A stretch of DNA of 64,000 nucleotides from Caballeronia sp. SL2Y3 (GCF_022879575.1 NZ_CP084260.1:558001-622000), one strand, 5' to 3'. Shown: positions 26,831 through 36,334, counted from the first letter of the stretch. Translations and numbers: made by a program. The notes: generated by a model from the letters alone, not told the origin.

Positions 26831-29185
26831 TCAATGCGCGTCGCCGCGGCCCTTCGCCACCGTCGGCACGCCCAGGCCGAAGATCGTGAATGTCGACGGC
26901 GAGCGGTCCTGCTGGCTCGCCGTTACGCCGTGCCTGCCTGCGGCGCTCCAGCGTCCGTCGAATGTCATGGCTGCCGGCACAGGCGCGGGCAGTGCGCTCG
27001 CCTGACGGAAGTACGCGGTGTTGGCTTCGGCCTGTGCGGCGGTCGCCTGACGCAGCAGCGTCTGCGCTTGCGGATTGCGCGGATCGAGCGCCACCGCGCG
27101 GCGGGCGTTGCGCACGGCGCAGGCGGGTTCCTGCTTGACCGAGCATGAGCGGGCGCTGGCCATCGCGCTGTCGCGTGCGCGCTCCTCGCGCGTCAGATCG
27201 GCGGCCAGTTGTTGAATCTCCGGGCTCGGGGCCTGATTCGCGTACAGGCCGCGCATGTGGCGGCGCGCAGCGGAGAGGTCGTGAGCGGCCAGCGCCTGCT
27301 TTATCGCGACGATGTTCCGCGCGACCGCGGGCAGTGCTTTTTGCGCCGCGTTGTCCTGGGGGCGTGCGCTTGCGTTGGCGTTGGCGGTTCTCGGCGTTGC
27401 TGTCTGCGGCTGCGGGGCCGGGCTCGGACGGTTCCCCGGCAGTGATGCGATCGACGATGCCATCGGCGAGGCCTGCGCCGGGCGCGCGGCCGGCTCTTGC
27501 GATTGCGGCGCGAGGCCAGACACTGGACGGCTCGTCGGCAGCGATGCGATCGACGAGGCTTGTGCCGGATGCGTCGTCGTCGCTTGCGGCTGCGAAGCGA
27601 GGTCGGGCGTTGGGCGGTTCGCCGGCAAGGCAGCCATCGGCGAAGCGGGTGTCGGGTGCGTCGCCGTCGATTCAGCCTGCGATCCACGGCTGCGCGCTGG
27701 CGGAGCCGCCGAAGCCATCGGCGCAGGGGAACTGCTCGACGTCGGAGCGGCCTTTGCCTGCGCGAGCGCGTTCGTGGCCGGTGCGGCGGGGACGTTGGCC
27801 GCGAGGCTGGACGTAGCCGGCACGGACCGCGCGGAGGCTGTCGGCGCGGCGCGCGTGAGCGGTGCGACCGCTACAGGTGCGGAGACGCCCGCTCCGGTCG
27901 CTATAGTGGCATCGGCCACCGCCGTTGGCATGGGCGAGCGCGGCGCGGTCGCGTTCTTCGTCGCGGTTTTATCCGTTGGTGGCGTGACCGTAGGCGTCGC
28001 CGCGACAGTGTTGCCAGGCGCAGACGAGGACGCCCGCGCAGCAGTCGCCGACGCTGCTGGCGCGCCCGCTATCCCGACCGCGCTTGTGGACGCGGAGGCG
28101 CGTGCTTGCGCCGACGTCGCAGCGGCTTCTTCCGTCGAGTGGCCGACTGTGGGCGGGACCGTCGCGCTCGCAGACGCGGACGTGCGTGCTTGCGCAGAAC
28201 TCGCCGCCGTCGCCGTTGCCGTTGCCGCGTCCGTCGATCGCCCGACTCTGGGCGGGACTGTCGCGGCCGCGCTTCCAAGTACGGACGCGCGTGCCTGCGC
28301 AGAAGTTGCCGCCGCAGCCGTTGCCGTGTCCGTCGATCGCGCGACTGTGGGCGGGACCGTCGCGCCCGCGCTTGCAGACGCGGTGCCGCGTGCTTGCGCC
28401 GAAGTCGCGGCGGCGCTGTCCGTCGCTCTCGCGACTGTCGGTGGGACCGTCGCGCCCGCGCTTGCAGCGGCAGTCGTCCGTGCCTCCGCCGAAGTCGTCG
28501 ATCCCGACGTCATTGCAGCTTTGTCCGTCGCGCTTGCAGACGAAACATCCGCCGACCGTGTCTGCGAAACCACTGCCCCCGTCGCAGTGTCTGCCTGCAA
28601 TGCCTGCATGCGCTCGCCGGTGTTCGGCACCGAATCGCTCTGAGATGCTTTGGCTGCCGCAACAGTCGAATGCGCCTGCGCGTCGTCGCTCGATACATCG
28701 CTCCCGCGACGCGCGAGCGCCGGACGCGCCGCGTCGGCATGGCTTTGCGCTCCCGAAACGCGGTCGCCGACCGATCCCGCTGCGCTGACCGACTTCGTCG
28801 GCGCGACGCCCGCGTCCTGCTCCGCATAAAAGTACGCGCCCGCCGCCGCGCCCGCGACGATGCCGCTCACCAGCACCGCGAGCATCTTGCGCGCGGGCCG
28901 TCGCGCCGGGGCGGCCGGCTCGTCGCCCGGCTCGACGAGGCTCGGATAAGACGTCACCATCTTTCGACGCGCGAGCCGCGTAAGCCAGCCGGTGTCGCGA
29001 AGATCGACGACGCCGTACATCTCCTCGATGGGCGCAACGGCTGCCGCGTCGGCGACGCTCGTGAAGACCGCGCCGTGGCGATCCGAGCCGCAGTACGGGC
29101 AGGTAAGCTCGCCGGCCGGCGAAATGGCGTGGCAGCGGCCGCAAATGACGGCGTCAAGCGTCAGCGAAGATTCGGATTGCGTCAT
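26831..29185 (-). CDS. Zinc-ribbon, single-TM, Ala/Thr/Pro-repeat protein of unknown function
   Basis: 784-residue protein not recognised as a named family. The N-terminus has a zinc ribbon (C15-x2-C18 and C29-x2-C32 in CGRCHAISPAG..CPYCGS). A single hydrophobic segment, MLAVLVSGIVAGAAAGAYFY, follows near residues 100-120, so the ribbon should be cytoplasmic and the rest periplasmic. Residues of about 230-375 hold four and a half units of a 28-35 residue repeat (SAQAR..ASATVPPTV..STD). Residues of about 500-600 hold three units of a second Pro-rich repeat (HPAQAS..ASLP..RP). The C-terminal 170 or so residues are helical and TPR-like (NPQAQTLLRQATAAQAEANT). No neighbour suggests a role. Confidence 0.8.
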   Translation of the reverse strand: MTQSESSLTLDAVICGRCHAISPAGELTCPYCGSDRHGAVFTSVADAAAVAPIEEMYGVVDLRDTGWLTRLARRKMVTSYPSLVEPGDEPAAPARRPARKMLAVLVSGIVAGAAAGAYFYAEQDAGVAPTKSVSAAGSVGDRVSGAQSHADAARPALARRGSDVSSDDAQAHSTVAAAKASQSDSVPNTGERMQALQADTATGAVVSQTRSADVSSASATDKAAMTSGSTTSAEARTTAAASAGATVPPTVARATDSAAATSAQARGTASASAGATVPPTVARSTDTATAAAATSAQARASVLGSAAATVPPRVGRSTDAATATATAASSAQARTSASASATVPPTVGHSTEEAAATSAQARASASTSAVGIAGAPAASATAARASSSAPGNTVAATPTVTPPTDKTATKNATAPRSPMPTAVADATIATGAGVSAPVAVAPLTRAAPTASARSVPATSSLAANVPAAPATNALAQAKAAPTSSSSPAPMASAAPPARSRGSQAESTATHPTPASPMAALPANRPTPDLASQPQATTTHPAQASSIASLPTSRPVSGLAPQSQEPAARPAQASPMASSIASLPGNRPSPAPQPQTATPRTANANASARPQDNAAQKALPAVARNIVAIKQALAAHDLSAARRHMRGLYANQAPSPEIQQLAADLTREERARDSAMASARSCSVKQEPACAVRNARRAVALDPRNPQAQTLLRQATAAQAEANTAYFRQASALPAPVPAAMTFDGRWSAAGRHGVTASQQDRSPSTFTIFGLGVPTVAKGRGDAH

Positions 29186-29721
29186 GGCGCGCTCGTTCGA
29201 GTTATGGCTCGCGCAACGCGCGAAGCGAGATCACGGCAGCGGTGTATCCATTGCAACCGAAAGCCGATTGCCCGCGGGCGCGTGCCCTCGTGACACGCCC
29301 CGCGCCGGGATGCCGCGACGCCGATCCAGCGCCCATTCTTGCGACGCCGGCAGCCACGCGTCTAAGCGATTGCGCACATTCGCGTAATGATCGCGTCAGG
29401 GAAAACGCGGAGTGCGAGCGTTCCGCATCTCGCGTCGAACGCACGTTCTGTCGTGCGTATCAGAGCGCGAGCGGGCGGGAAGATGAGTATGCCTGTGCTT
29501 TGTCGGATGGCTTCGCGCAAAGTCGTCCGCGAATGTGGGCGATGGGCGCCGAAACGGAGATAGGATTGCGTCGAGGTCCGTAAGGACGTCGAAGCAATGC
29601 GCAACGCAATGTGGTTGGCAGAGCGAAGCGCCGTGTGCCGGGTGTCAGCCGTGCCACCATCGCTACGCAGCGCGACGCCGGACGGCAAGCAATGCGAGAA
29701 ACGCACACCGCGCCGCCCAAA
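29186..29721. other. Non-coding stretch before the tRNA gene
   Basis: About 535 bp between the zinc-ribbon gene start and the tRNA-Leu terminator. Short frames exist in several registers, but none has a ribosome-binding site or protein-like composition. No repeat or RNA signature was recognised. Confidence 0.5.
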
Positions 29722-29748
29722 CGCAAAAAGCCGCTCGATGAGCGGCTC
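29722..29748 (-). terminator. Terminator of tRNA-Leu
   Basis: On the minus strand AGCCGCTC, a short ATC loop and GAGCGGCT run into TTTTTGCGTTT, 14 bp after the tRNA CCA end. Confidence 0.85.
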
Positions 29749-29762
29749 TTTCGGAAAATTCG

Positions 29763-29847
29763 TGGTGCCCAGGGCCGGAATCGAACCGGCACGCCTTGCG
29801 GCGGGGGATTTTGAGTCCCCTGCGTCTACCAATTTCACCACCTGGGC
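29763..29847 (-). tRNA. tRNA-Leu (anticodon CAA)
   Basis: The minus strand folds as an 85-nt class II tRNA with acceptor GCCCAGG/CCTGGGC, discriminator A and an encoded CCA. The anticodon stem GGGGA/TCCCC encloses the loop CTCAAAA, giving anticodon CAA. There is a long variable arm (CGCCGCAAGGCG) and the T-arm GGTTCGATTCC. It decodes UUG. Confidence 0.97.
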
Positions 29848-29861
29848 ATGCTGAGTCGGCG

Positions 29862-29890
29862 ATTATGACCCAAAACCGCGCGCTCGGCAA
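29862..29890 (-). promoter_or_regulatory. Promoter of tRNA-Leu
   Basis: The minus strand reads TTGCCG (29885-29890), 17-bp spacer, CATAAT (29862-29867). The predicted transcription start lies a few bases before the tRNA 5' end. Confidence 0.65.
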
Positions 29891-29911
29891 GCAGCGCCGG
29901 TTGTCGGCGAA

Positions 29912-31081
29912 TTACTGACTCAGATACGTGAAGGCCCCGTTGCGGACGATGCCCATCACGCTCGCGCGCTGATCGAGGCCGACGTGGTCGCTGGCGCTCG
30001 TATTGACGACGCCGTTCGGCACCACCAGCTCATGCGCGTGCTCCAGTTCCGAGCGCAGCGCCACGCGGAATTCCTTCGTTCCCGGCTTGCCGGCCTTCAG
30101 CGCGCGCGTCGCCGCGTCCTGCAAGCGCGGATAAACGCCCGCCGCATCGCCGGCGAATTGCGTCACCGTGCCCTTGCCGTACTTGTTCTCGTAAGCATCG
30201 ACGAACGCGAGCGCCGCCTTCTTCGACGGATGATCCGCCGGCAGGGTGCGCGCGACGACCACCGGCTGCGTCGGAAAGAGCGTGCCTTCCACGTCCTTGC
30301 CGCCGAGCTTGATGAACTCCGGCGTCGCGATGCCGTGCGTCTGGTAGATCGCGCCCTTGTACCCGCGCTCGACGAGCGTGCGCTGCGGCAGCACCGTCGG
30401 CGTGCCCGCGCCCGCGATCAGGACGGCGTCGGGTTTCGCGGCCATCAGCTTCAGAATCTGGCCGGTGACGCTCGCGTCCGTCCGGTTGAAGCGTTCGCTC
30501 GCGACTATCTTGATATGGCGAAGATCCGCGAACTTCGTGAATTCGGACAGCCAGCTATCGCCGTAACTGTCCGCGAAACCGATGAAGCCGACCGTCTTCA
30601 CGCCGTGGTTGGCCATGTAGCGCGTCATCACGTCGGCCATCGCGCGGTCCGTCTGCGCCATCTTGAACGCCCAGACCTTCTTGCCTTCCTGCGGTTCGAC
30701 GACCGACGCCGAGCCGATCAGCGTAATCATCGGCGTCTGATATTCGGCGACCGGATCGAGCGCCGCGAGCGCGGCCGGCGTGATGTTCGGCCCGACGATC
30801 ACGTCCACCTTGTCCTCGGTGATCAGCTTGCGGATATTGCGCACGGCCGCGCCGGGGTCCGAGCCGTCGTCGAGAATGATGTACTGCGCTTCCTGTCCCG
30901 CGATGGTCTTCGGCCACATCAGCATCGCGTTCTTGCTCGTAATGCCGATGGCGGCGGCAGGCCCCGTGCTCGACAAGTCCACGCCCACCTTGATCTGTGC
31001 GTGGGCGGCGGCGGGCAACACGGACAGCACAGCCAGCGCGGCGCCGGCGGCGAGCCGGCGCGTGATTTTCGACAACGTCAT
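29912..31081 (-). CDS. Orphan amino-acid-type ABC transporter substrate-binding protein
   Basis: Periplasmic type I binding protein of the LivJ/HAAT superfamily, 389 residues. The ATG at 31081 (good GGGGAG site) yields a Sec signal peptide (MTLSKITRRLAAGAALAVLS, cleavage after AAAHA) and a mature start QIKVGVDLSSTGPAAAIGI. Unlike the protein at 15741 it lacks a lipobox. No permease or ATPase gene is adjacent, so it either uses the LivHMGF machinery or a distant system. The ligand is unknown; branched-chain or aromatic compounds are both plausible. It lies next to cysB on the same strand. Confidence 0.9.
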   Translation of the reverse strand: MTLSKITRRLAAGAALAVLSVLPAAAHAQIKVGVDLSSTGPAAAIGITSKNAMLMWPKTIAGQEAQYIILDDGSDPGAAVRNIRKLITEDKVDVIVGPNITPAALAALDPVAEYQTPMITLIGSASVVEPQEGKKVWAFKMAQTDRAMADVMTRYMANHGVKTVGFIGFADSYGDSWLSEFTKFADLRHIKIVASERFNRTDASVTGQILKLMAAKPDAVLIAGAGTPTVLPQRTLVERGYKGAIYQTHGIATPEFIKLGGKDVEGTLFPTQPVVVARTLPADHPSKKAALAFVDAYENKYGKGTVTQFAGDAAGVYPRLQDAATRALKAGKPGTKEFRVALRSELEHAHELVVPNGVVNTSASDHVGLDQRASVMGIVRNGAFTYLSQ

Positions 31082-31142
31082 CGGAAAGCTCCCCAGGGAA
31101 GTTCGTGTTTTTGTGATCGGCATGGCGCCGTCGCCTTCAGAG

Positions 31143-32084
31143 TCAGAGTTCGTAGCTTTCGTGGTCGCCGGAAAGCGCCTGCTCGATCAGCTTCCGGTTC
31201 ATCGAGGGCGAAAGCAGCTCGACGAGCGTATACACATAGCTGCGCAGATAAGCGCCTTGCTTGAGCGCGAGCCGCGTGACGTTCGTGCCGAACAGATGCC
31301 CCACCGGCATCGCGCGCAAATGGCGGTCGCGCTCGGGATTGAACGCGATGTCCGCCATGATCCCGACGCCGAGCCCCAGTTCGACGTAAGTCTTAATGAC
31401 GTCCGCGTCGATGGCTTCGAGCACGATATCCGGCGTCAGATTGCGCAGGTGGAACGCATGGTTGATCTTCGTGCGCCCGGCGAACGCCGCTTCGTACGTG
31501 ATGAGCGGGTACTGCACGAGATCGTCGAGCGTGAGAAGCTTGCGTTCCAGGAGCGGATGCTCCGGCAGCATGACCGCCAGATGCTGCCACTGGAAGCAGG
31601 GCAGCGACACCAGTTCCTTATAGTTCGCGATGGCTTCGGTGGCGATGGCGATGTCCGCCTGATCGTGAATGACCATCTCGGCGACCTGCGTCGGGCTGCC
31701 TTGCAGGATGGACAGATGCACTTTCGGGAAGCGTTTCTTGAATTCCGCGATGGCGGCCGGCAGCGAGTAGCGCGCCTGCGTGTGGGTCGCGGCGATCACG
31801 AGATTGCCCTGATCCTGCGCCGCGTAATCCTTGCCGACGCGCTTGAGGCTTTCCACTTCCTGCAGGATTTTTTCGACGGACGCGAGAATGATGCGCCCCG
31901 GTTCGGTCAGCGACCGCACGCGCTTGCCGTGCCGCGTGAAGATTTCGACGCCCAGCTCGTCTTCCAGCTCGATGATCGCCTTCGACACGCCCGGCTGCGA
32001 TGTGTACAGCGCCTTGGCGGCTTCGGTCAGGTTGAAGTTCTGCCGCACGGCCTCCCGCACGAAGCGGAACTGATGCAGATTCAT
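31143..32084 (-). CDS. cysB: CysB-family LysR transcriptional regulator
   Basis: 313-residue LysR-type activator of sulfur assimilation genes. The N-terminal helix-turn-helix reads FNLTEAAKALYTSQPGVSKA, which is CysB/Cbl-like, followed by IIELEDELGVEIFTRHGKR. The effector domain contains the TTHTQARYxLP-type segment (here ATHTQARYSLP), a hallmark of CysB/Cbl sulfate or acetylserine binding, and ISLPCFQWQH-like features. It is divergent from the cysI operon over a 217-bp AT-rich gap, the expected place for its operators. Whether it is CysB or the paralogue Cbl is not certain. Confidence 0.92.
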   Translation of the reverse strand: MNLHQFRFVREAVRQNFNLTEAAKALYTSQPGVSKAIIELEDELGVEIFTRHGKRVRSLTEPGRIILASVEKILQEVESLKRVGKDYAAQDQGNLVIAATHTQARYSLPAAIAEFKKRFPKVHLSILQGSPTQVAEMVIHDQADIAIATEAIANYKELVSLPCFQWQHLAVMLPEHPLLERKLLTLDDLVQYPLITYEAAFAGRTKINHAFHLRNLTPDIVLEAIDADVIKTYVELGLGVGIMADIAFNPERDRHLRAMPVGHLFGTNVTRLALKQGAYLRSYVYTLVELLSPSMNRKLIEQALSGDHESYEL

Positions 32085-32301
32085 TTATAACCCACGCGCA
32101 TATCAAAGTAATTTTTCAGTCGTTTGCAATATATAGCAGGTTTATTACTATCAGTCCAATTTTTCCAATATCCATAGCTGTTTTCGTCATTAGCAAATGA
32201 GCGTTCCGTCTGAACGCCGCGCGCATCGGCGAATCAATGGATATCTGACGCGCGGCGCAACCTAGGGCGCCGGCGGCCAAACAAAAACTTGGGGCCCCCG
32301 A
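32085..32301. promoter_or_regulatory. Divergent control region cysB / cysI
   Basis: 217 bp, strongly AT-rich in its left half. On the plus strand TTGCAA (32124-32129), 16 bp and TACTAT (32146-32151) may form the cys operon promoter. CysB sites are poorly conserved and none is assigned by sequence. Confidence 0.5.
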
Positions 32302-33978
32302 ATGTACCAATACGATCAGATCGACCAGCGAATCGTTGACGAACGAGTCGCGCAGTACGCCGATCAGGTTCGCCGGCGTCTGTCGGGCGAGTTGAGCGAG
32401 GAAGAATTCCGTCCGCTGCGGCTGCAAAACGGCCTGTACATGCAGCGCCACGCATACATGCACCGCATCGCGATTCCGTACGGCAACCTGCGCAGCGACC
32501 AGTTGCGCATGCTCGCCACCATCGCGCGGGAGCACGACCGCGGCTACGGCCACTTTTCAACGCGCACCAACATCCAGTTCAACTGGATCGAGCTGGAAGA
32601 AACGCCGGAAATCCTGCGCAAGCTGGCGTCGGTGCAAATGCACGCGATCCAGACGTCGGGCAACTGCATCCGCAACATCACGGCGGACCAGTTCGCGGGC
32701 GTGGCGCCGGACGAAACCGTCGATCCCCGTCCGTGGGCCGAAATTCTGCGCCAGTGGTCCACGTTCCACCCGGAATTCGCGTGGCTGCCGCGCAAGTTCA
32801 AGATCGCCGTCTGCGGCTCGGCGGAAGACCGCGCGGCCGTGCAGATTCACGATCTCGGCGTGTATCTGAAGAAGAACGCAGAGGGCGAAGTCGTCGCGAG
32901 CATTCTCGCGGGCGGCGGGCTCGGCCGCACGCCGATCATCGGCGCGGTCATCAAGGAAGATTTGCCGTGGCAGCATCTGCTCACGTACTGCGAAGCCGTG
33001 CTGCGCGTCTATAACCGCTACGGCCGCCGCGACAACATGTACAAGGCGCGCATCAAGATTCTGGTGAAGGCGCTGTCGCCCGAGAAGTTCGCGAAGCAGG
33101 TGGAAGAAGAGTGGGCGCATCTGAAGGATGGTCCCTCGACGCTCACGCAGGACGAAGTGGAGCGCGTGTCGAAGTTCTTCGCGCCGCCGGTGTACGAACA
33201 GCTCGCGGACACGGACGCCTCTTATGAGAAGCATCTGATCGAAAGCAAGGCGTTCGCGCGCTGGGTCGAGCGCAACGTGCGCCCGCACAAGATCGCCGGC
33301 TACGCGGCGGTCACGCTGTCGCTCAAGCCGACCGGCGTCGCGCCGGGCGACGCCACCGACAAGCAGATGGACGAAGTCGCGAATCTCGCCGATGAGTTCT
33401 CTTACGGCGAAATCCGCGTCTCGCACGAGCAGAACCTGATTCTCGCGAACGTGAAAAAGCGCGACCTGTACGCCGTCTGGGAGCGCGCGAAGGCGATCGG
33501 TCTCGCGGCTGCGAACATCGGCCTGCTGACGGACATCATCTCGTGCCCGGGCGGCGATTTCTGCTCGCTCGCGAATGCGAAGTCGATCCCGATCGCGCAA
33601 GCCATCCAGGAACGCTTCGACAACGCCGACTATGTCTACGACCTGGGCGACCTGTCGATCAACATTTCGGGCTGCATGAACGCGTGCGGTCATCACCACG
33701 TCGGCAACATCGGCGTGCTGGGCGTCGATAAGGACGGCTCGGAGTGGTATCAGGTGACGCTCGGCGGCGAGCAAAGCTCGGGCGCGACGGGCGCGCATCT
33801 CGGCAAGGTCATCGGGCCGTCGTTCTCGGCGCACGAAATGCCGGACGTCGTCTCGAGCGTGATCGACACCTTCGTCGACAACCGACTGGAAGGCGAGCGC
33901 TTCATCGAGACGTTCGGCCGCATCGGCATCGCGCCGTTCAAGGAGCGCGTGTACGCATCGCGCCAAGCCCACGCTTAA
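32302..33978 (+). CDS. cysI: Sulfite reductase hemoprotein (siroheme, 4Fe-4S)
   Basis: Six-electron reduction of sulfite to sulfide in cysteine synthesis, 558 residues. The siroheme and [4Fe-4S] ligands are in CPGGDFCSLANAKS and NISGCMNACGHHHVGNIG. The N-terminal repeat carries GHFSTRTNIQFNWIELEE. It resembles the nitrite/sulfite reductase group found with a DUF934 partner rather than with a CysJ flavoprotein; no cysJ is present here. It begins the operon divergent from cysB, which also carries cobA for its siroheme cofactor. Confidence 0.94.
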   Translation: MYQYDQIDQRIVDERVAQYADQVRRRLSGELSEEEFRPLRLQNGLYMQRHAYMHRIAIPYGNLRSDQLRMLATIAREHDRGYGHFSTRTNIQFNWIELEETPEILRKLASVQMHAIQTSGNCIRNITADQFAGVAPDETVDPRPWAEILRQWSTFHPEFAWLPRKFKIAVCGSAEDRAAVQIHDLGVYLKKNAEGEVVASILAGGGLGRTPIIGAVIKEDLPWQHLLTYCEAVLRVYNRYGRRDNMYKARIKILVKALSPEKFAKQVEEEWAHLKDGPSTLTQDEVERVSKFFAPPVYEQLADTDASYEKHLIESKAFARWVERNVRPHKIAGYAAVTLSLKPTGVAPGDATDKQMDEVANLADEFSYGEIRVSHEQNLILANVKKRDLYAVWERAKAIGLAAANIGLLTDIISCPGGDFCSLANAKSIPIAQAIQERFDNADYVYDLGDLSINISGCMNACGHHHVGNIGVLGVDKDGSEWYQVTLGGEQSSGATGAHLGKVIGPSFSAHEMPDVVSSVIDTFVDNRLEGERFIETFGRIGIAPFKERVYASRQAHA

Positions 33979-33988
33979 GGATCTGCAG

Positions 33989-34528
33989 ATGACGTTGATT
34001 ATCAAAAACCGCGCGGTCGTCGAAGACGATTTCACCGTCGTGCGCGCAGGCGAAGACGGCGTGCTGCCGGCCGCCGATGCGCTTCCCGCAGGCAAGGTGA
34101 TCGTGCCGTTCGCGCTGTGGAAGGACGCGAAGGACGCGCTCGTCGCATCGCGTGCGAAGGAATCGCTCGGCGTGTGGCTCGCGCCCGACGACGAACCCGC
34201 CGACCTCGCGCCGGATTTCGACAAGATCGCGGTGATCGCAGTCGATTTCCCGGTGTTTCGCGATGGCCGCGGCTTTTCCATCGGCCGCCTGCTGCGCGAG
34301 CGCTACAACTGGACGGGCGAGCTGCGCGCCATCGGCGACGTGCTGCGCGATCAGGTGTTCTTCCACTACCGCTGCGGCTTCGACGCTTTCGCCGTGCGCG
34401 CGGACAAGGACATCAACGACGCGCTCAACGCGTTCAACGAATTCAGCGAGCTGTATCAGGGCGCGACCGACAACCCCGAACCGCTGTTCCGCCGCCGCGC
34501 CGCCGTGCTCGCGACGCTCGGAGTCTGA
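33989..34528 (+). CDS. DUF934 protein, sulfite reduction accessory
   Basis: 179 residues with the DUF934 core KIAVIAVDFPVFRDGRGFS and IGRLLRERYNWTGELRAIGDVLRDQ. The family is nearly always next to cysI-type reductases and is presumed to help electron delivery or assembly; direct proof is lacking. It lies 10 bp after cysI and 3 bp before cysH. Confidence 0.88.
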   Translation: MTLIIKNRAVVEDDFTVVRAGEDGVLPAADALPAGKVIVPFALWKDAKDALVASRAKESLGVWLAPDDEPADLAPDFDKIAVIAVDFPVFRDGRGFSIGRLLRERYNWTGELRAIGDVLRDQVFFHYRCGFDAFAVRADKDINDALNAFNEFSELYQGATDNPEPLFRRRAAVLATLGV

Positions 34529-34531
34529 AGA

Positions 34532-35263
34532 ATGACGCCTGAGCTCCAAGCTAAAATCGACCGCCTGGATGCGCTGCTGGATTCCATCGCAGCGCGCCAC
34601 CAGCGCGTCAAGCTGGCTAGCAGCCTTGCCGCCGAAGACATGGTGCTCACGCACGCCATTCTTTCGCGCAAGGTCGGCATCGGCATCTTTTCGCTGAACA
34701 CGGGGCGTCTGCACGCGGAAACGCTCGGCATGATGGACCGCGTGAAGGAACGCTACGGCTACGACATCGAGCAGTTTCATCCGCAGCAAGCCGCTGTCGA
34801 TGAATACGTGCGCGATCACGGCGTGAATGCGTTTTACGAGAGCATCGACTTGCGCAAGAGCTGCTGTCATATCCGCAAGGTGGAGCCGCTGAACCGCGCG
34901 CTCGCCGATGTCTCCGCGTGGGTCACCGGCCAGCGCCGCGAGCAGTCGGTGACGCGCGCGGAACTGCACGAGGAAGAGCACGACGCGCCGCGCGGCATCG
35001 CGAAGTTCAATCCGCTCGCGGACTGGACCGAAACGGACGTGTGGGACTACCTGAAAGCCTTCGACGTGCCGGTGAACCCGCTGCATGCGCGCGGCTATCC
35101 GAGCATCGGCTGCGAGCCGTGCACGCGCGCCGTGCGTCCCGGCGAGGACAGCCGCGCGGGCCGCTGGTGGTGGGAATCGCGCGATACGAAGGAATGCGGC
35201 CTGCACATGACCAATATCAGCTGCATCAAGATCGTTCAGGAAGCGCCGAGCTCCGCGATCTGA
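34532..35263 (+). CDS. cysH: Adenylyl-sulfate (APS) reductase
   Basis: Thioredoxin-dependent reduction of APS to sulfite, 243 residues. The adenylyl-binding N-terminus reads VKLASSLAAEDMVLTHAIL. The paired cysteines in KSCCHIRKVEPL and in IGCEPCTRAV are the four [4Fe-4S] ligands that mark an APS rather than PAPS reductase. The redox cysteine is in KECGLH near the C-terminus. This fits the lack of an APS kinase in the operon. Confidence 0.95.
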   Translation: MTPELQAKIDRLDALLDSIAARHQRVKLASSLAAEDMVLTHAILSRKVGIGIFSLNTGRLHAETLGMMDRVKERYGYDIEQFHPQQAAVDEYVRDHGVNAFYESIDLRKSCCHIRKVEPLNRALADVSAWVTGQRREQSVTRAELHEEEHDAPRGIAKFNPLADWTETDVWDYLKAFDVPVNPLHARGYPSIGCEPCTRAVRPGEDSRAGRWWWESRDTKECGLHMTNISCIKIVQEAPSSAI

Positions 35264-35343
35264 AAAGGCGCACAGACGCCGGCTTAACCCTGTTACTGAA
35301 CGCGGCTTGGCGAACCACGCCGCACAAAAAAGGATCGACGAAC

Positions 35344-36306
35344 ATGAGCACCACGCTCGACCCCAACGTCACGGCCCCGATCGTCAATCAGGCGACGCGG
35401 ATGGACCACCTCGACTGGCTCGAAGCCGAGTCGATCCACATCCTGCGCGAACTCGTCGCGGAGTGCAGCAAGCCCGCGCTGCTGTTTTCGGGCGGCAAGG
35501 ATTCGGTCGTCGTGCTGGCGCTCGCGTTGAAGGCGTTCGGCTTAGGCGGCAACCGCAAGACGGTGCTGCCGTTCCCGCTCGTGCATATCGACACGGGCCA
35601 CAACTTCCAGGAAGTGATCGACTTCCGCGACCGCCGCGCGGCGGAGATCGGCGCGGAACTGGTCGTCGGACACGTCGAGGATTCGATCAAGAAGGGCACC
35701 GTGCGCCTGCGCCGCGAGACGGATTCGCGCAACGCCGCGCAAGCGGTCACGCTGCTCGAAACCATCGAGCAATACGGCTACACGGCGATGATCGGCGGCG
35801 CGCGCCGCGACGAAGAGAAGGCGCGCGCGAAAGAGCGCATCTTCTCGTTCCGCGACGAATTCGGCCAGTGGGACCCGAAGGCGCAGCGCCCGGAACTGTG
35901 GAGCATCTACAACGCGCGCCTGCATGCGGGCGAGCATCTGCGCGTGTTCCCGATTTCGAACTGGACCGAACTCGACGTGTGGCAGTACATCGCGCGCGAG
36001 AAGCTGGAACTGCCGTCCATCTACTACGCGCACGACCGCGAAATCGTGCGCCGCAACGGGCTGCTCGTGCCGGTGACGCCGCTCACGCCGGTGCGCGAAG
36101 GCGAGACGCCGGAGATCGCGCAGGTGCGTTTCCGCACGGTCGGCGATATCAGCTGCACGTGCCCGGTGGCGAGCGATGCCGACGACGTCGAGAAGATCAT
36201 CGCCGAAACGGCCGTGACCGAGATTACCGAGCGTGGCGCCACGCGCATGGACGACCAAGCGTCCGAAGCCGCGATGGAACAGCGCAAGAAGCAAGGCTAT
36301 TTCTAA
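35344..36306 (+). CDS. cysD: Sulfate adenylyltransferase subunit 2
   Basis: Catalytic subunit of ATP sulfurylase, making APS from sulfate and ATP; 320 residues from the ATG at 35344. The PP-loop is ALLFSGGKDSVVVLALAL. Further signatures are LVHIDTGHNFQEVIDFRD, GGARRDEEKARAKERIFSF and the C-terminal GRVRFRT-like QVRFRTVGDISCTCPV. It forms the CysDN complex with the GTPase encoded 28 bp downstream. Confidence 0.97.
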   Translation: MSTTLDPNVTAPIVNQATRMDHLDWLEAESIHILRELVAECSKPALLFSGGKDSVVVLALALKAFGLGGNRKTVLPFPLVHIDTGHNFQEVIDFRDRRAAEIGAELVVGHVEDSIKKGTVRLRRETDSRNAAQAVTLLETIEQYGYTAMIGGARRDEEKARAKERIFSFRDEFGQWDPKAQRPELWSIYNARLHAGEHLRVFPISNWTELDVWQYIAREKLELPSIYYAHDREIVRRNGLLVPVTPLTPVREGETPEIAQVRFRTVGDISCTCPVASDADDVEKIIAETAVTEITERGATRMDDQASEAAMEQRKKQGYF

Positions 36307-36334
36307 GCATCACGCTCCGAGGAACCAACGAATC

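Noticed and set aside
29362..29841. Open frame reading MVKLVDAGDSKSPAARRAGS across the tRNA-Leu region
   Set aside because: This is a common artefact of translating a tRNA gene; the tRNA structure, promoter and terminator account for the sequence.
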